Shown: one piece after another, positions 1 through 11,004 of the stretch
How positions within the stretch are numbered: position 1 is the first letter of the stretch
How the letters are laid out: the number at the start of each line of letters is the position of its first letter
DNA from: Labia minor
Lineage: Eukaryota > Arthropoda > Insecta > Dermaptera > Spongiphoridae
Assembly: GCA_963082975.1 (NCBI GenBank)
Contig: OY720344.1
Location: forward strand, 31,841,172 to 31,905,171
Length of the DNA stretch: 64,000 nucleotides
Direction of reading: 5' to 3'
Program-made: the position numbers and the translations under genes
The notes under the pieces: model-generated
Databases searched by the model: none
What the model was told of the DNA's origin: nothing
The model's input: the letters and a program-made list of their open reading frames with translations, nothing else

Positions 1-1095
1 GATTTAATTCGTAAAAAAGCTGTTCTTTAAATAAATCATATATAGAGAGAAAGAACTAAAAATTGCAGTGAGCTAAGAAAATTTAATCGTGGGCTCATCC
101 TTTTGTTAAAGCATTTATAAAAAATTTAATAAAATAAATTAAATTCTAAAAAGTAAATCAGTGTTAAAGATAGGGCATACCTACATAAATCATTAAAACA
201 TAACACTAAAGATTAAAAAAAAATATTTAAAACCAAACATTATAACAAAGAGATTTTCATCATCCATTAGCGATTCTAAATAATCCAATTTTTAAAATTT
301 AGTGAATTTTATAAGATCATACATTAATTATTTTATTCATATCGATTTTCCTACTCTTCATTTTAAAATTTAAGGTTTAGAAAAAATAATATGACTTTTT
401 TAAACAGAACAATTTCGAATGTGAAAATTGAGCCTGCATTAATCTTTTTAAGCATATCACTGCAAAAGTTGCCAAATTTTTAATACAATTAACAAAAATC
501 AAAAAGTATAAAAATAATTTATTTAAAAAAAATTTACTTATTTATTTTCATTTTCATTTGAAAACACGCATAAATTTTTAATGGTAATAACTTAGATAAA
601 TATATTATTTGAAGAAAAAATGAAATTTTAAAGGTGATAACATCGGATTTATATTATTTAAAAAAAAACACCTCGACTAAAAATACTTTTTACAAAAAAG
701 CAAAGAAATAATTTCTTTGATACAAAAATTTTTTCTAATTGCATATTATAAATATCCATTTTTTTCTAATCTGGTTAAATGTTAAATAAAAATTTAGCTC
801 TTTTTCTTCTCATTATCTTTCTTTCGATTTTTCACTGAGAATAATAAAAATGTTAAAAAAATATCGCCATATTTCTAAAGAAGGCTCTTAAAATAAACGA
901 ACATCTAATCAAAACGCATATGTTAGTCAAGACTGGTTGCTATCACCCCCCCCCTCATTTGTCTTCCGTTAGTCTCTTGCGCACACAATTCTCTCACTTT
1001 TCATTCACATCCATTTTGATTAACACAAGAAAAACACACACTTGCGTTTGCCTTCGCTCAAATCATATTCTATTTCAAGCAACAAAACATCATTC

Positions 1096-1100
<5 letters not shown>

Positions 1101-1133
<33 letters not shown>
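1101..1133. repeat. (AT)n microsatellite
   Basis: About 16 TA dinucleotides in a row. Similar tracts occur at 1281-1302 and 2003-2031. These explain the tyrosine/isoleucine-rich frames that cross them. Confidence 0.9.
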
Positions 1134-1135
<2 letters not shown>

Positions 1136-2269
1136 TGGAATTTCATATTATTTATAAGACGGACAAATCGAAAGTGGGTTGGCGGCAAACCAATCATATT
1201 TAATGCGCTTGCCCGTACAAACAACACACACCAGAAATTGACTTTTATAGATTTAAAAGAATTGTATGTATATATATTTAAATATATATATATATATATA
1301 TAAAATAAATATATGAATGTATGAATCAAACAAAATATTTATATATATATTCAAATATATATAAATTTAATTATATTGGTGTGAATGAAAGAGGTATGTA
1401 ATTGAAACTTACAAAAAATAACAAAAAAAAAAAAATAAAACAAAACAAACTTAGTCAATTGAATGAATGTATTGTGAGAAATATTTTCAATGTGAAATTA
1501 TTATTTTAATTTTATGATTTTCATCGATTTATATTTATCGCTTTCTGGGCTTGGTGATTCAAAGGCTTAAGCTGCCTGGCCATCAAGGGGTGGATTTTGA
1601 AGTCATTAAAGGGTGTTAAGTCAATTTGTATCTGGATGTTCAAGAAATGGTTCGCCCGTCTTGAAATATCAGTAAAATGTTACGATGGAAAATCCGATTT
1701 GCTAGTCTCTTTTTTATTTATTTTAATCATTGAACGTATGTGTCTGTCTAAATGTTTATATTTGTCTAGAGAAGTTAAAAATGGTCCAAAATTTCCGCTC
1801 GACTGAGTACACACACTTGTTATTATGAAAAAAAAAATCCTTGATGCATCTGTTAATTCCCCTGTGATAATTGAATTCATATATATTGCCATAAAAGGTA
1901 GCGGCAACTGGTAGTAATTTTATTTTTTCCTAATTGGTGCCATTATGATTTTCATCAATCAAAAAGAACTAAATATTTGTATAATACTATAATATATATA
2001 AATTAATATATATATATATATATATATATATTATTTATTCATATGTCATTATCATAAAATAATATTCTTCTTTTATAAATAAAACAAGTATGATATGTAT
2101 TTTTGTCTACTTCATTTTACAATTTTCTCTCTATTTCCTTTGTTTTTTTTTATAAATTTTCCCAAAAGGCAATATATTTGGAATTGATATCACAAAAGAT
2201 CTTTATCTTTTTAAACTAAATAACTCTCCCCCTGATCTAAATATTCGTTAATAAACTGTATTTTCTGTG

Positions 2270-3130
2270 TGCGTATGAATGCGTCTCCAAAATTGAACAT
2301 TCATTTGGGATCTGCGTGTGATTGTTTTGTTTGTGTGCCTGTGGTCGTGCTCTAGACCGGTGTTTGCAATTCAATAATTTTTTTAACTTAAAAACAAACA
2401 AAAAAAAAAAAACATTTTTTAAAAAAAATTTTCTTTACGTTTTTTTCTATCTTTGGCTTCTGTCTTTTTGTACAAAAGTAGCGAATGAGTTTTCAGTGTT
2501 TAGTCTATTGTTAGCTGTTTTCGACTCGACCCATGGAGGTCAGTTGGGCACACCGTTAGACCACGTGGTCCTCTCGCCACACCAATCCTAAAAAAAATAC
2601 TATTTATTTTCTATTGAGATAATAAGAACAAACAAACAAACAAACGTTTATCTTTTTAGATGAAATAAAAGTTATGTGTTTGAGAATAATTAAGAAAAAA
2701 AAATTTTAAAAAAAATATAAAAAATAAAAATAAAAACTAGCAGTGGAAATAAATTTGTAGTGGTTGTATGTAACATAAAAACAGGATTGAATCTTTCTTA
2801 TAGTTGACTGATGTCGAGTTTGTTTAGGCATTTACTCGACACAGCTTCATCTTCAAAACATCTCAAAATGCTCTTCTCTCTTCTGTCGAAACCCTTCTCA
2901 TTTTCTATCGTCCTGTTTCCGTTTACGCGAGCTCTTAAACACTTAAATTAAAATAATTGTTCTGCCATAAATATGCAAGATCTGGACTTTTATTTAAGGA
3001 TGTATATATTTTTAAGCCAGTATCTCATTTTAAGGTTTGAATATTTTAATACAGAAATACATCTGTCTATGAGACGCCCGATTGGCTGTGACCTTCGATT
3101 GTTTTCCTCTGAGGAACAAATTATTTATAC
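2270..3130. other. GC-richer non-coding block, function unknown
   Basis: This block is less AT-rich than its surroundings, with complex stretches around 2510-2590, 2800-2940 and 3060-3120, interrupted by A-rich runs. No long open frame with protein-like composition was found. It could be a regulatory region or the 5' end of a gene lying to the left, but nothing in the sequence decides this. Confidence 0.3.
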
Positions 3131-5031
3131 AAATTAAAATTCACATATATATGTATTTAAATTGAAATATATTAACAAAAAAAAACCTTCTTTAAAATAA
3201 AAAAAAATAAGACAGAAGAATTATATTTAATATTTTATATATAGTAAGATATAAATTTAAAAAAAAAATACTTTTATTATTAGTTTTAAATATATATTTA
3301 AAGTTTTAATTATATCACAATCAATTTTGTAAAATAAAATAAATGACTATTTTCAATTTCAAACGAAGGCAACCTGATCTGAAAGTGTCAAAAAAATTTT
3401 TGAATTGTTCAATGAAAAATGAAATAATCACACCGTTAAAACATATATAATATATAAATATAAATTTACCTCTTCTATTTTTTAATATAATCTCGCGTAA
3501 ACTACTCCTTCAATCAAGTATTTCATTTAGCATATTCATTTGTACTTTGCGTTACAAACACTTATTACGGCCATATATATGCGGAACGTATAACATACAA
3601 TAAGCTTATAATTTACCGTACATTGTGTAATTGTGATTATAAATATTTAATATGTCTTATTTACATATATAAACATATGATAAAAAATTGTATATATAAT
3701 ATATATATCTCAGAATTATATATTATATATAAATTTATAAGCGAAAAAGAAATATTGTATTATATATAGATATGCTGATAGATTTAAGTTTTATTTGTTC
3801 ATTTATTTTATTTTAAAGAAAAAACCCCTGTATATAAAATGTTTAATAAACTGTATTTATCTATTGTGAATGATATTCATTATTTCATTTATTTTTTTAT
3901 TTTAAATAAATATAAATTATATATATATTATATATAAATAAGTTAATGAACTTGTTAATAGGGTTGGAATAAATTTTTCTATTCTAAAATTGTTATTAGT
4001 AAATTTATTATTATAAGTTAAAAAAAATATTACTAAATAAAAGGGCTATGAATAATCGTTTTATTATTTGTAAATAATTTATATTATAATTATAAATGAA
4101 ATTTAATCTGAAAAATAAATATTTCTAATTTATACTTGGGGAGGATATATTTTTATATAAATTTTATATAAATACAATTTATTTTTTTATTAGTAAATTA
4201 TAAATTTCTTAGATAATCTATATTTTATAAATTAAATTTATCCAATATTTAACCACAAGAATATTATTACTTGAGTATATCTTTAAAATAATTTAAAAAC
4301 AATTAAATTAAAAATTTAAGGTAATTATTAGAATTAAAAAAGTGTGTTTTTTATCAGTGTCAAGATGTTTTTTCTTATTTAATCTGGCATTGTTTTTTCA
4401 GTGAACATATATTCCAAATAAAGCTAATATTAAAAGATATAGAATCTTTGATTTTCATTGATTGACTGTTAATATAAAAATTGAAAAAGTTATTCAAATT
4501 TGTGAATATTAGGATCTTATTTTATTTATAAAGAGAAATAATTTTATAGGCTGAAAATGATTGCTTGAAAAAAAAACTATTATATCTATTAAAGAATCTA
4601 CAAATCCAATTTTATTATTTTTTTATAAAAATAACAAAATATATTTCAGTGAAAAATAAATTATATTCTTTTATCAAATTTTTAAATGGATACTAATTAT
4701 ATTTATTTTTTTAAAATATTTAATGAAAAGAAAGGTAAAGAAAAAAAATTACGATATTGAAATTTCAATTTTTTGTTTTTTAAATTCAATTTAAAATTAA
4801 AATTTTCATAATTGGAATATAGAAATTTATTTTATATAGCAGAATTAAAGGGAATCAAGAAAATTGATAAATGACTTTATGATTCATGATTCATGACAAA
4901 AATGATTAAAATTTTCTAAAATAAAGAGGTAATAATGAAATGAAATCACATAAATTAAACTAATTAATTTAAATATTTATTTGAACTTATAAAACTATTA
5001 TAAATATATATATACATTACTTATAAATTTA

Positions 5032-5499
5032 TTAATCTTTCTTTATAGCTGAAGGTTGAGGACATCTATATTGAGCTAATTCAATTTCAGCTTGAAAATA
5101 TGAAACTTTATGATAGGCAAAATATTCAGGATTCTTATATTCAGAATCTTTTGAAGCGCCAGGACCAACAGCTAAAATAAAAATATTTGCGATATATAAA
5201 ATAAAAATATAATAATAATTTATTAATTATTAGAAAAAAATACCTTGCTTTGGCATTTCATAAACGTCAGAACCCAGACCTGGTGTGTCTATAGTGGGAT
5301 TAGAATGTGAGGCAGTTGACTGGGGAGTGTCAGAATAAGTTCTTGAACGAATTATTCTATTAAGATAATATGGTTTCTAGATAAGATAGATTTTTTAATT
5401 ATTTTTTTCCATTTTTCAAAGTTTATATAATAACAATAGTAACAAAAATTATTCTTATACTTATACCTGAAAGACATTCCTGCAAATATATGTCAACAT
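5032..5499 (-). CDS. NDUFV3: NDUFV3-like subunit of mitochondrial complex I
   Basis: Small accessory subunit of the flavoprotein arm of NADH:ubiquinone oxidoreductase, expected in the mitochondrial matrix. I rebuilt three exons on the minus strand: 5467-5499, 5244-5376 and 5032-5171. GT-AG introns keep frame and give 101 residues. The start MLTYICRNVFQ and the next basic residues (RIIRSR) look like a mitochondrial presequence. The conserved C-terminal block includes VGPGAS, a Y-rich segment (NPEYFAYHKVSYF) and the near-terminal YRCPQPS, matching the YxF...K(F/Y)RxPQPS pattern of NDUFV3. No competing long frame covers it. The gene is divergent from the DXO gene and about 1.4 kb separate the two start codons. 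The N-terminal half is poorly conserved in the family, so identity rests on the last 45 residues. Confidence 0.8.
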
Positions 5500-6869
5500 T
5501 TTACAAAAATATAAATAGAATTGATAGTATTATGTATATAGTTATATTTAATTATTAATAATTGTATTTTGTCAATATAAATTGTTATGGTTAAAATCAG
5601 TTAAAATCAGTTAAAATCTTTTAAATGGTTGCTTTCCATTTCACTTTAGAACAAATTAAAAGGCGGGTTTACAAAAACTAATTTAAAAATCAATAACTAA
5701 TATTTATATATTTTTCTTAATAATAATTTCTTTTTTAGAAATTTTCATCATTAAAAACAAAAAAATGAATTATTTATTTTTAACTAAAATTAAATAAATA
5801 AATTTAAATAAATTACTTATTAAGATAATTAAATGATATTAAAAGTTATATAAACATAGTTAATAATCAATCATAGCTAATGAAATTCAAATTTTTGTGA
5901 AAAAGTATTTCATTCACTCTTAAGACAATTATTAGGGGATTGAATAATTATTCTGGTATCTATCTTTATTATCGATTATTTCTAAGGTAGACACTTTTAT
6001 GTTTATATTATTTTAGTTCATTTTTATTATATGGTTGCATTTTGAAAATTGTTTAAAATATTATTAGTTTGTTTTTATATTCTACGCTCATTATTAAGAA
6101 AAATTAATAAAATTGCAGTTCTTCCTTCAAATGATTGTATAAAGCTTTTTTAACACCATTAATTACCATTTTATCGAATTATTCTATTATATTTTATATT
6201 GATTAAAATATTTAATTCGAGAAAATGAAATTAATTAATAAAATTAATATTTAAATACAAATACACCACAATAGTATTTCATAAAAATTTATTTTTTAAA
6301 ATATTATAATTTAGTTTTTAGTCTTGTAAAATATTTTTATAAAATTCATGTATTTTTTGAAAAGATTGATTCTTTAATTATAATTTTTAATATCTTATAA
6401 CATAATAATAAAACTTAAAAAATAAAAGTGTTAAAAACCACACACACACACACACAGCACAGCAAAAATATATTTTAACTATATATTAAAAATTAATATA
6501 CAGAAATAATTTAAGTGAGAGAGGAGAAGGGTGGGAAAAACCTTGAAACAAATTATTTATTCAATTTGGCGATAGAGTGCGCAGCTACTCTTTACCTTTT
6601 ATCAACAAATTAATACCAAAATTTATTTTTCAATATAAATCGTAGATGTAAATGTTCATGTTTTTGTAATTTTAAATGTTTAATATTTTTTCTGTAAGTT
6701 AAATTATTCTCAATTAATTATTTAAATATTAAAATATTCCAAATCTTCTTATTTAAAAGGTAAGAAATAAATTGTTTTATTAATGAGCATCAAAATATCG
6801 AATTAGAATAATTTTTTTGTCCATTTTTATTACAGAATCTCAAATATGTCAAAATACCAAGTGTAAAAA
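5500..6869. promoter_or_regulatory. Shared upstream region of NDUFV3 and DXO
   Basis: Divergent spacer of about 1.37 kb between two start codons, very AT-rich. It holds a short (CA)n tract near 6440-6458 and a three-fold GTTAAAATC repeat near 5590-5620. A splice-acceptor-like TTTTTATTACAG ends at 6835, so DXO may have a 5' untranslated intron. No recognisable core promoter element could be fixed by eye. Confidence 0.4.
6846..6866 (+). other. Upstream mini-ORF ahead of DXO
   Basis: ATG at 6846 encodes MSKYQV and stops with TAA at 6864-6866, three bases before the DXO start codon at 6870 and in the same frame. If the leader is transcribed as it stands, this mini-ORF would have to be bypassed or reinitiated after. 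It lies downstream of a likely acceptor at 6834-6835. Confidence 0.4.
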
Positions 6870-7973
6870 ATGGCTCATAAGAATACTTTGAAAGTCGATA
6901 GAGAACATTATCAAGGTTCTTTTCCTAAATTTCAAAAACCACATATAAGTGGCTATTTTAGCCTTGACAGTCAACGCAAATTTCATCATGATTTAAGTCA
7001 ATTAAAATATATAACCATTCCAAAAGAAACAACTAAAATTGATTTTGATTTAAATGTTGGCTATTTAAATGCTGCTAAAAAGGATGAAAATTTAGATGAG
7101 AGGATTGATTTTATTCTTCATTGGCTTTCTCAATTCCATTCCCAAGATCCTTTAATTGATGTTGATTTTATTTGTTTTCGAGGACTTTTAAAAGAAATTA
7201 TGTGTACACCATTTGAACGGGTTGATGGATGGGTGATCTGTGCCACTCGAGTGGATGGTAATATATACCTTTGTAAATTTGAAACTGAGGAAGCGAAGAA
7301 ACAAAAATTGGTTATGTCAGATTGGCAAAAACGATGCTCATCCTGGGGATACAAATTTGAACAATATTTATGCTCATCAAGTCCTAGTGAACGGCCCAAT
7401 GCTGAATTACCAAATGATGAACGTCCTGAATTCTGTCTGATGTTTACTACCAAACTTGGACCATTTAAATTATTATATGGAGCCGAAATGGATGGAACTG
7501 ATTCATGGATAAAGTTAAATACATTAGATGACATTCAAAAGGCATTTTGGATTGAATTAAAAACTTCTAGACATGTAAAAACAAAATATCATCATGATAC
7601 CCTCGTTAAAAAAATGTTAAAATGGTGGTGTCAAAGTTTTCTCGTTGGGATTGAGTCAATTATTGTTGGGTTTCGAAATGACCATGGAATAATCAATCGA
7701 ATGGAGAATTTTCAAACATCTGAACTTGCCAAGAAAGGTAAAGGTTATTGGGAACCTAATGTTTGTATGAATTTCCTATTACGATTTTTGACTTTTGTCA
7801 AAGAAACTATTGCAGAGGATCACATGGACCCTAATTCGGTTTGGTGCTTTGAATGGAACCCAGGACAGAGAGTAACAGCTAAAAAAGTTGAAGGACACAG
7901 TCAATATAGTTTTGTTAGGCAGTGGTTTATTAAACAGAAATATAACAATTGCATTAACGAAAGTATTAATTAA
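6870..7973 (+). CDS. DXO: DXO/Rai1-family decapping nuclease
   Basis: Decapping and 5'-3' exoribonuclease that removes incomplete or non-canonical caps (including NAD caps) from RNA and degrades the body. A single exon encodes 367 residues, near the 396 of human DXO. Alignable landmarks in order are F-SLD-QR near 30-36, FRGLL at 103-107, TPFER-DGW at 113-121, YKFEQY at 161-166, AEMDGTD at 205-211, ELKTSR at 229-234, KWWCQSFL at 251-258, GFRN at 267-270 and NVCMNFL at 297-303. The metal-binding residues of the family are present: E164, E206, D208, E229 and K231, with Q255 also kept. The enzyme therefore looks active. The start at 6870 is the first in-frame ATG after a stop. An AATAAA at 8119-8124 is a likely poly(A) signal. 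The gene is convergent with PDRG1, with about 210 bp between stop codons. The family acts mainly in the nucleus. Confidence 0.93.
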   Translation: MAHKNTLKVDREHYQGSFPKFQKPHISGYFSLDSQRKFHHDLSQLKYITIPKETTKIDFDLNVGYLNAAKKDENLDERIDFILHWLSQFHSQDPLIDVDFICFRGLLKEIMCTPFERVDGWVICATRVDGNIYLCKFETEEAKKQKLVMSDWQKRCSSWGYKFEQYLCSSSPSERPNAELPNDERPEFCLMFTTKLGPFKLLYGAEMDGTDSWIKLNTLDDIQKAFWIELKTSRHVKTKYHHDTLVKKMLKWWCQSFLVGIESIIVGFRNDHGIINRMENFQTSELAKKGKGYWEPNVCMNFLLRFLTFVKETIAEDHMDPNSVWCFEWNPGQRVTAKKVEGHSQYSFVRQWFIKQKYNNCINESIN

Positions 7974-8118
7974 AGATAATTAAAATACTATAATTAAATA
8001 ATGTTAAGGAAAAAATTATCAGGTAAAATATTTTTGATAAAAAATTTAATTTTATTTTTTTATTATAAAATATTTTATTTTAATTTTTAAATTGTATATT
8101 TATTAAGTATATTATATA

Positions 8119-8124
8119 AATAAA
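8119..8124 (+). terminator. Likely DXO poly(A) signal
   Basis: AATAAA about 145 bases after the DXO stop codon, before the PDRG1 3' end on the other strand. In DNA this AT-rich the hexamer can occur by chance. Confidence 0.4.
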
Positions 8125-8182
8125 GTATGTGTTTTACAATTCATTTTACAAAAATATTAATAAATTATATTCTATACAAAAT

Positions 8183-9819
8183 TTATAATGATTTTACACC
8201 CATTAGATGTTTTATTGCTGAAATTTCTTCATGACTAAGAGGAGTTAAATTGCTTCCAGTAACTGGTGGCAAATGTTCTAAATCACGAAGTTTATTCACT
8301 TTTACTTTCAAGTCACTTCTTAATTGGTTTATTTGTGTATTCACTTTGTTTTGTTCTAAATTTATGAACAAAATAAACTTATTATTTTTATAATAATAAA
8401 TCGTCAAGATTTTATTTATTTTTCTTACCCTTTTCAATCCAATCACGAGCTTCATTAACAGAAACTTTAATTAAAATTGATCCTGCAGATAACCATAATT
8501 TCTTTTTTGATGAATGTTTTTCTAAAGCCCTTAGTCCTTCCCGATTTCCTTGTCGATTTTTATCTAGTTCAACGATTTCTTGTCTATCTTCTTGGACTTC
8601 ATTACCGATTTCTTCAAGTTCGGTTAAGTATTTGAGGCAGACATCAGGTTTCTCTGCAAGATAAATTATTTGAATCAATGTTTAATTTTCTATTTACAGT
8701 AAAATATTTATTTATCTATAGGAAGAGTTTTATAATAAAGTATTAATCAAAAGAATTAAATTCTCTTCGCCAAGCTCGTTCTTTTCGTTTTTCTTTCTTG
8801 GACAAACTTTCCCAATCTCTTTTATTGTATTTATTCATAGAACGTGGGTTTTTAATTGCCTCTAAAGACCGAGGGGAAAAATGAGTGATGCGAGCTTTTT
8901 CCTTTATATTGGAGCCAAATCCGAATCTATCACGTTTTAATACAGTTTTTACTGGAAATTTTTTTCCATTTCCAGAAGGTCCAAGACCTTCTTCCTGGCT
9001 CCAGCCATTTTTGAGCATCATTTGAAAACCTCTATTTGCTTGTGGAATAAACCAGTGAGTTTTTTGAGGGCCCTTCCAATTATTGAAAAGATGAACTGTG
9101 GAATTGTTATGATCATTAATTGAAGTTTCCTTAAATGTTAAGTTGCATGATTCACAATTAAAGGACGGGAGTGGTGATTTTTCTTTTATTTCTTTCTTGG
9201 TAAACCGATTTGAAAATAATGAGATAACTTGATGGTGACCTCTTCTTTTTGCTAATGTTAACGCTGTCAGTCCTTTTTTATTCTTTAAGCTATCATCCAC
9301 GCCATTTTCTAAAAGAAATTGAACCACCATAACAGAATTTGCATGAGCAGCCGACATTAATGGAGTCCAACCAAAGAGATCTGCATTATTTATTCTTTCT
9401 GGATTTTGATTAAAAAGTTGCTTCACTGTTTTTAAATCATCGTGTTCAGAAGCCTTGAGCATTGCATTAATCCATTGTTCGCACGAATGTCGTTTAAATT
9501 CTTGAGGTTTTGATGCAACTATTTTAGAAACTTGAATTGGTTTATCCAATTTTATTTTCTTCACTTCATTCAGACCACTTTTAAATTCTTCCTCGTAGAA
9601 AGCTTTGGCTTGATCTCCAGTTATTGAAACATTCAATTTATTAGAGGTATTTAATGATGATTCATTATCATTGGAAATATCACTATTTGCTCTAATAAAT
9701 TGTTTCCAGCTCCAAGAGACAGTACTCAATGCTTTCCAATTTGAATGCATTTTTAAAAAGATTGGTAAATTTAAAAATATTTATATTTCCTTACCAACTA
9801 AGTTTTGAGATGAAAGCAT
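8183..9819 (-). CDS. PDRG1: PDRG1, prefoldin-like co-chaperone subunit
   Basis: p53 and DNA damage-regulated protein 1, a beta-type prefoldin-like subunit of the R2TP/URI co-chaperone that helps assemble RNA polymerases. Exons on the minus strand are 9795-9819 (25 nt, MLSSQNLV plus one base), 8429-8653 and 8183-8355. GT-AG joins keep phase and give 140 residues against 133 in human. Conserved blocks are the N-terminal MLS...KYL-E-EE, NRQGNREGLRAL, the LKVKVN-LRDLE helix and the terminal L-P-S-EE-I-A-K-L region. Exon 2 has no in-frame ATG upstream and begins at a clear CTTGCAG acceptor. The 25-nt exon at 9795 restores the expected start and donor (GTTG/GTAAG). Intron 1 (8654-9794) contains a complete GPANK1-like gene on the same strand. 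The tiny first exon is inferred, not proven. Confidence 0.85.
8743..9750 (-). CDS. GPANK1: GPANK1-like G-patch and ankyrin-repeat protein
   Basis: One uninterrupted frame of 335 residues. Ankyrin repeats lie at about residues 90-182 (GWTPLMSAA at 128-136, then KGLTALTLAKRRGHHQ). A zinc-finger-like C199-x2-C202...H214-x5-H220 motif follows. A G-patch lies at about 239-285, with GFQMMLKNGW, GLGP, and later VLKRDRFGFG. The basic C-terminus (KKEKRKERAWRRE) matches the end of GPANK1. This domain order is that of GPANK1, an RNA-associated protein whose role is poorly defined. The start is the first ATG of the frame. The whole gene sits inside intron 1 of PDRG1 on the same strand, its ATG only 45 bases downstream of the PDRG1 first exon, so the two may share a promoter. 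The lack of introns, unlike its neighbours, could reflect retroposition, but the gene is intact. Confidence 0.92.
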   Translation of the reverse strand: MHSNWKALSTVSWSWKQFIRANSDISNDNESSLNTSNKLNVSITGDQAKAFYEEEFKSGLNEVKKIKLDKPIQVSKIVASKPQEFKRHSCEQWINAMLKASEHDDLKTVKQLFNQNPERINNADLFGWTPLMSAAHANSVMVVQFLLENGVDDSLKNKKGLTALTLAKRRGHHQVISLFSNRFTKKEIKEKSPLPSFNCESCNLTFKETSINDHNNSTVHLFNNWKGPQKTHWFIPQANRGFQMMLKNGWSQEEGLGPSGNGKKFPVKTVLKRDRFGFGSNIKEKARITHFSPRSLEAIKNPRSMNKYNKRDWESLSKKEKRKERAWRREFNSFD

Positions 9820-9860
9820 AATTATTTAATTCCAAGTTCAAGTTTGTTTAATAATTTAAT

Positions 9861-9894
<34 letters not shown>

Positions 9895-10133
9895 TAAGTT
9901 AGAAGAAAACTTAGAAAGATATCAGATAATATTAATGACAGAACATCGGTTATCAGACTTGGATAGTCAACATCACAGACTATCAATATCAATGTTTTTT
10001 TTGAAACGGCGTTTTGCGCTATCTAGCAGAAACTTTTTAAAAAAAGGGGGTGGGGGCTTGTGGAACGTTTTTTAAATTTATTAAATTTATTTTTATTTAG
10101 AAGGAATATTGGGAATTAAAAATTGTAGAATTT

Positions 10134-10252
10134 TCAGTTAAGTGAAAAATCATTTATTTGGAGATAAAACTGACATTTCAGCAATCAATTATGCTTATCT
10201 CAGAATGTTGGTTTTATATCCAAATAAATGATTTTTCACATAACTGAAAATT
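10134..10252. repeat. Fold-back MITE, 119 bp
   Basis: Two arms of about 40 bp are inverted copies. The left arm starts TTTTCAGTTAAGTGAAAAAT. The right arm ends ATTTTTCACATAACTGAAAA. They are separated by about 40 bp. The arms differ at only a few positions, so the element is a fairly young miniature inverted-repeat element or a stable hairpin. No coding capacity. Confidence 0.75.
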
Positions 10253-10257
10253 ATACA

Positions 10258-10600
10258 TACTTTTATGTAATTTACATATCTAAAAGAAAAGAATAATGTT
10301 TTATGTAATATACAATATTTATTTGAAAATAAATTAAAATTACAAAATACTATTTACAAATTATGATGATCTCACTAGTAAACATATCCTTTTTACATAT
10401 TTGTTTGTTACATATTGTATTTAATTTTTCACTTTGATTTTTAAATTTGTTTTGGTAAATTGCAATTATTGTGAATTTACACATCTAGATGAAACGACTA
10501 ATGTTCTATGTAATATCCAATATTTATTTGAAAATTTATTAAAATTATAAAATGCTATTTACAAATTTTGTGATGATCTCACTCAAGGTCGGTGCGGGGC
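10258..10600. repeat. Two-copy direct repeat, spacing about 210 bp
   Basis: The segment containing ATGTAATATACAATATTTAT and ending TGATGATCTCACT occurs at about 10280-10375 and, with a few changes, at about 10489-10585. A short third piece (TGATCTCACTAGTAAAC) recurs at about 10790. This is consistent with local tandem duplication. Confidence 0.65.
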
Positions 10601-10865
10601 CCGATTGGACTTTGCTTTACGGGGCTCTCTATGTATTAAATATTTAAATAAAATTATATATAAATATATTTAATTATTTGAGTAATGTATCTATCCCCTA
10701 TCTTCAAAAACAATTTGCTTAAAATTTTTTTTGTTAATTGTGGAAGTGATGCGGGGCCCGATTGGGCCCAATCGCCCTAAATCTGGGCCTGATCTCACTA
10801 GTAAACTCAGTAAGCAATTTTTCCCATTCAAGTTGCCACACATTTTTATACCAAGAATTAGTCTG

Positions 10866-11004
10866 TGTTATGTGCCTGCAGCGCCGTCTGGCCGCATCCT
10901 ACTGCAAAACTGTGTTTCATGACATCAAGAGATCCCACCTGAGTGTCCAGTACTTGGTCCAACGGATGGTCTATGGTCCAATGTATAATAAAAAAAGATG
11001 GTAA
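10866..11004 (+). pseudogene. Unidentified coding-like fragment
   Basis: A short frame with balanced base composition, unlike its surroundings, encodes MCLQRRLAASYCKTVFHD and continues with a hydrophilic tail to a TAA or TGG-TAA end at 11004. Codons such as CTG CAG CGC CGT CTG GCC GCA are foreign to the local AT bias. I do not recognise the family and there is no clear start or splice context. It may be a gene remnant, a transposon fragment or foreign sequence. Confidence 0.25.

Larger units (their letters stand above)
1..5031. other. AT-rich intergenic region, no gene seen
   Basis: No open reading frame here looks like a protein. The longest frames (for example 920-1303) run through (AT)n tracts and are chance. 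The stretch holds AT microsatellites near 1101-1133, 1281-1302 and 2003-2031 and many A or T homopolymers. Two parts are visibly richer in G+C and more complex: about 1540-1660 and about 2270-3130. They may be regulatory or decayed unique sequence. I cannot assign a function to either. Confidence 0.6.

Noticed and set aside
920-1303. Open frame of 127 codons and its antisense partner
   Set aside because: Both cross (AT)n tracts that translate as YIYIYI; no domain, no conserved start context.
7130-7534. Open frame on the minus strand inside DXO
   Set aside because: Shadow of the DXO coding strand; composition mirrors it and no family is recognised.
8412-8678. Start of PDRG1 at the upstream non-ATG codon of exon 2
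   Set aside because: The frame has no ATG there, a CTTGCAG acceptor interrupts it, and a better first exon exists at 9795-9819.
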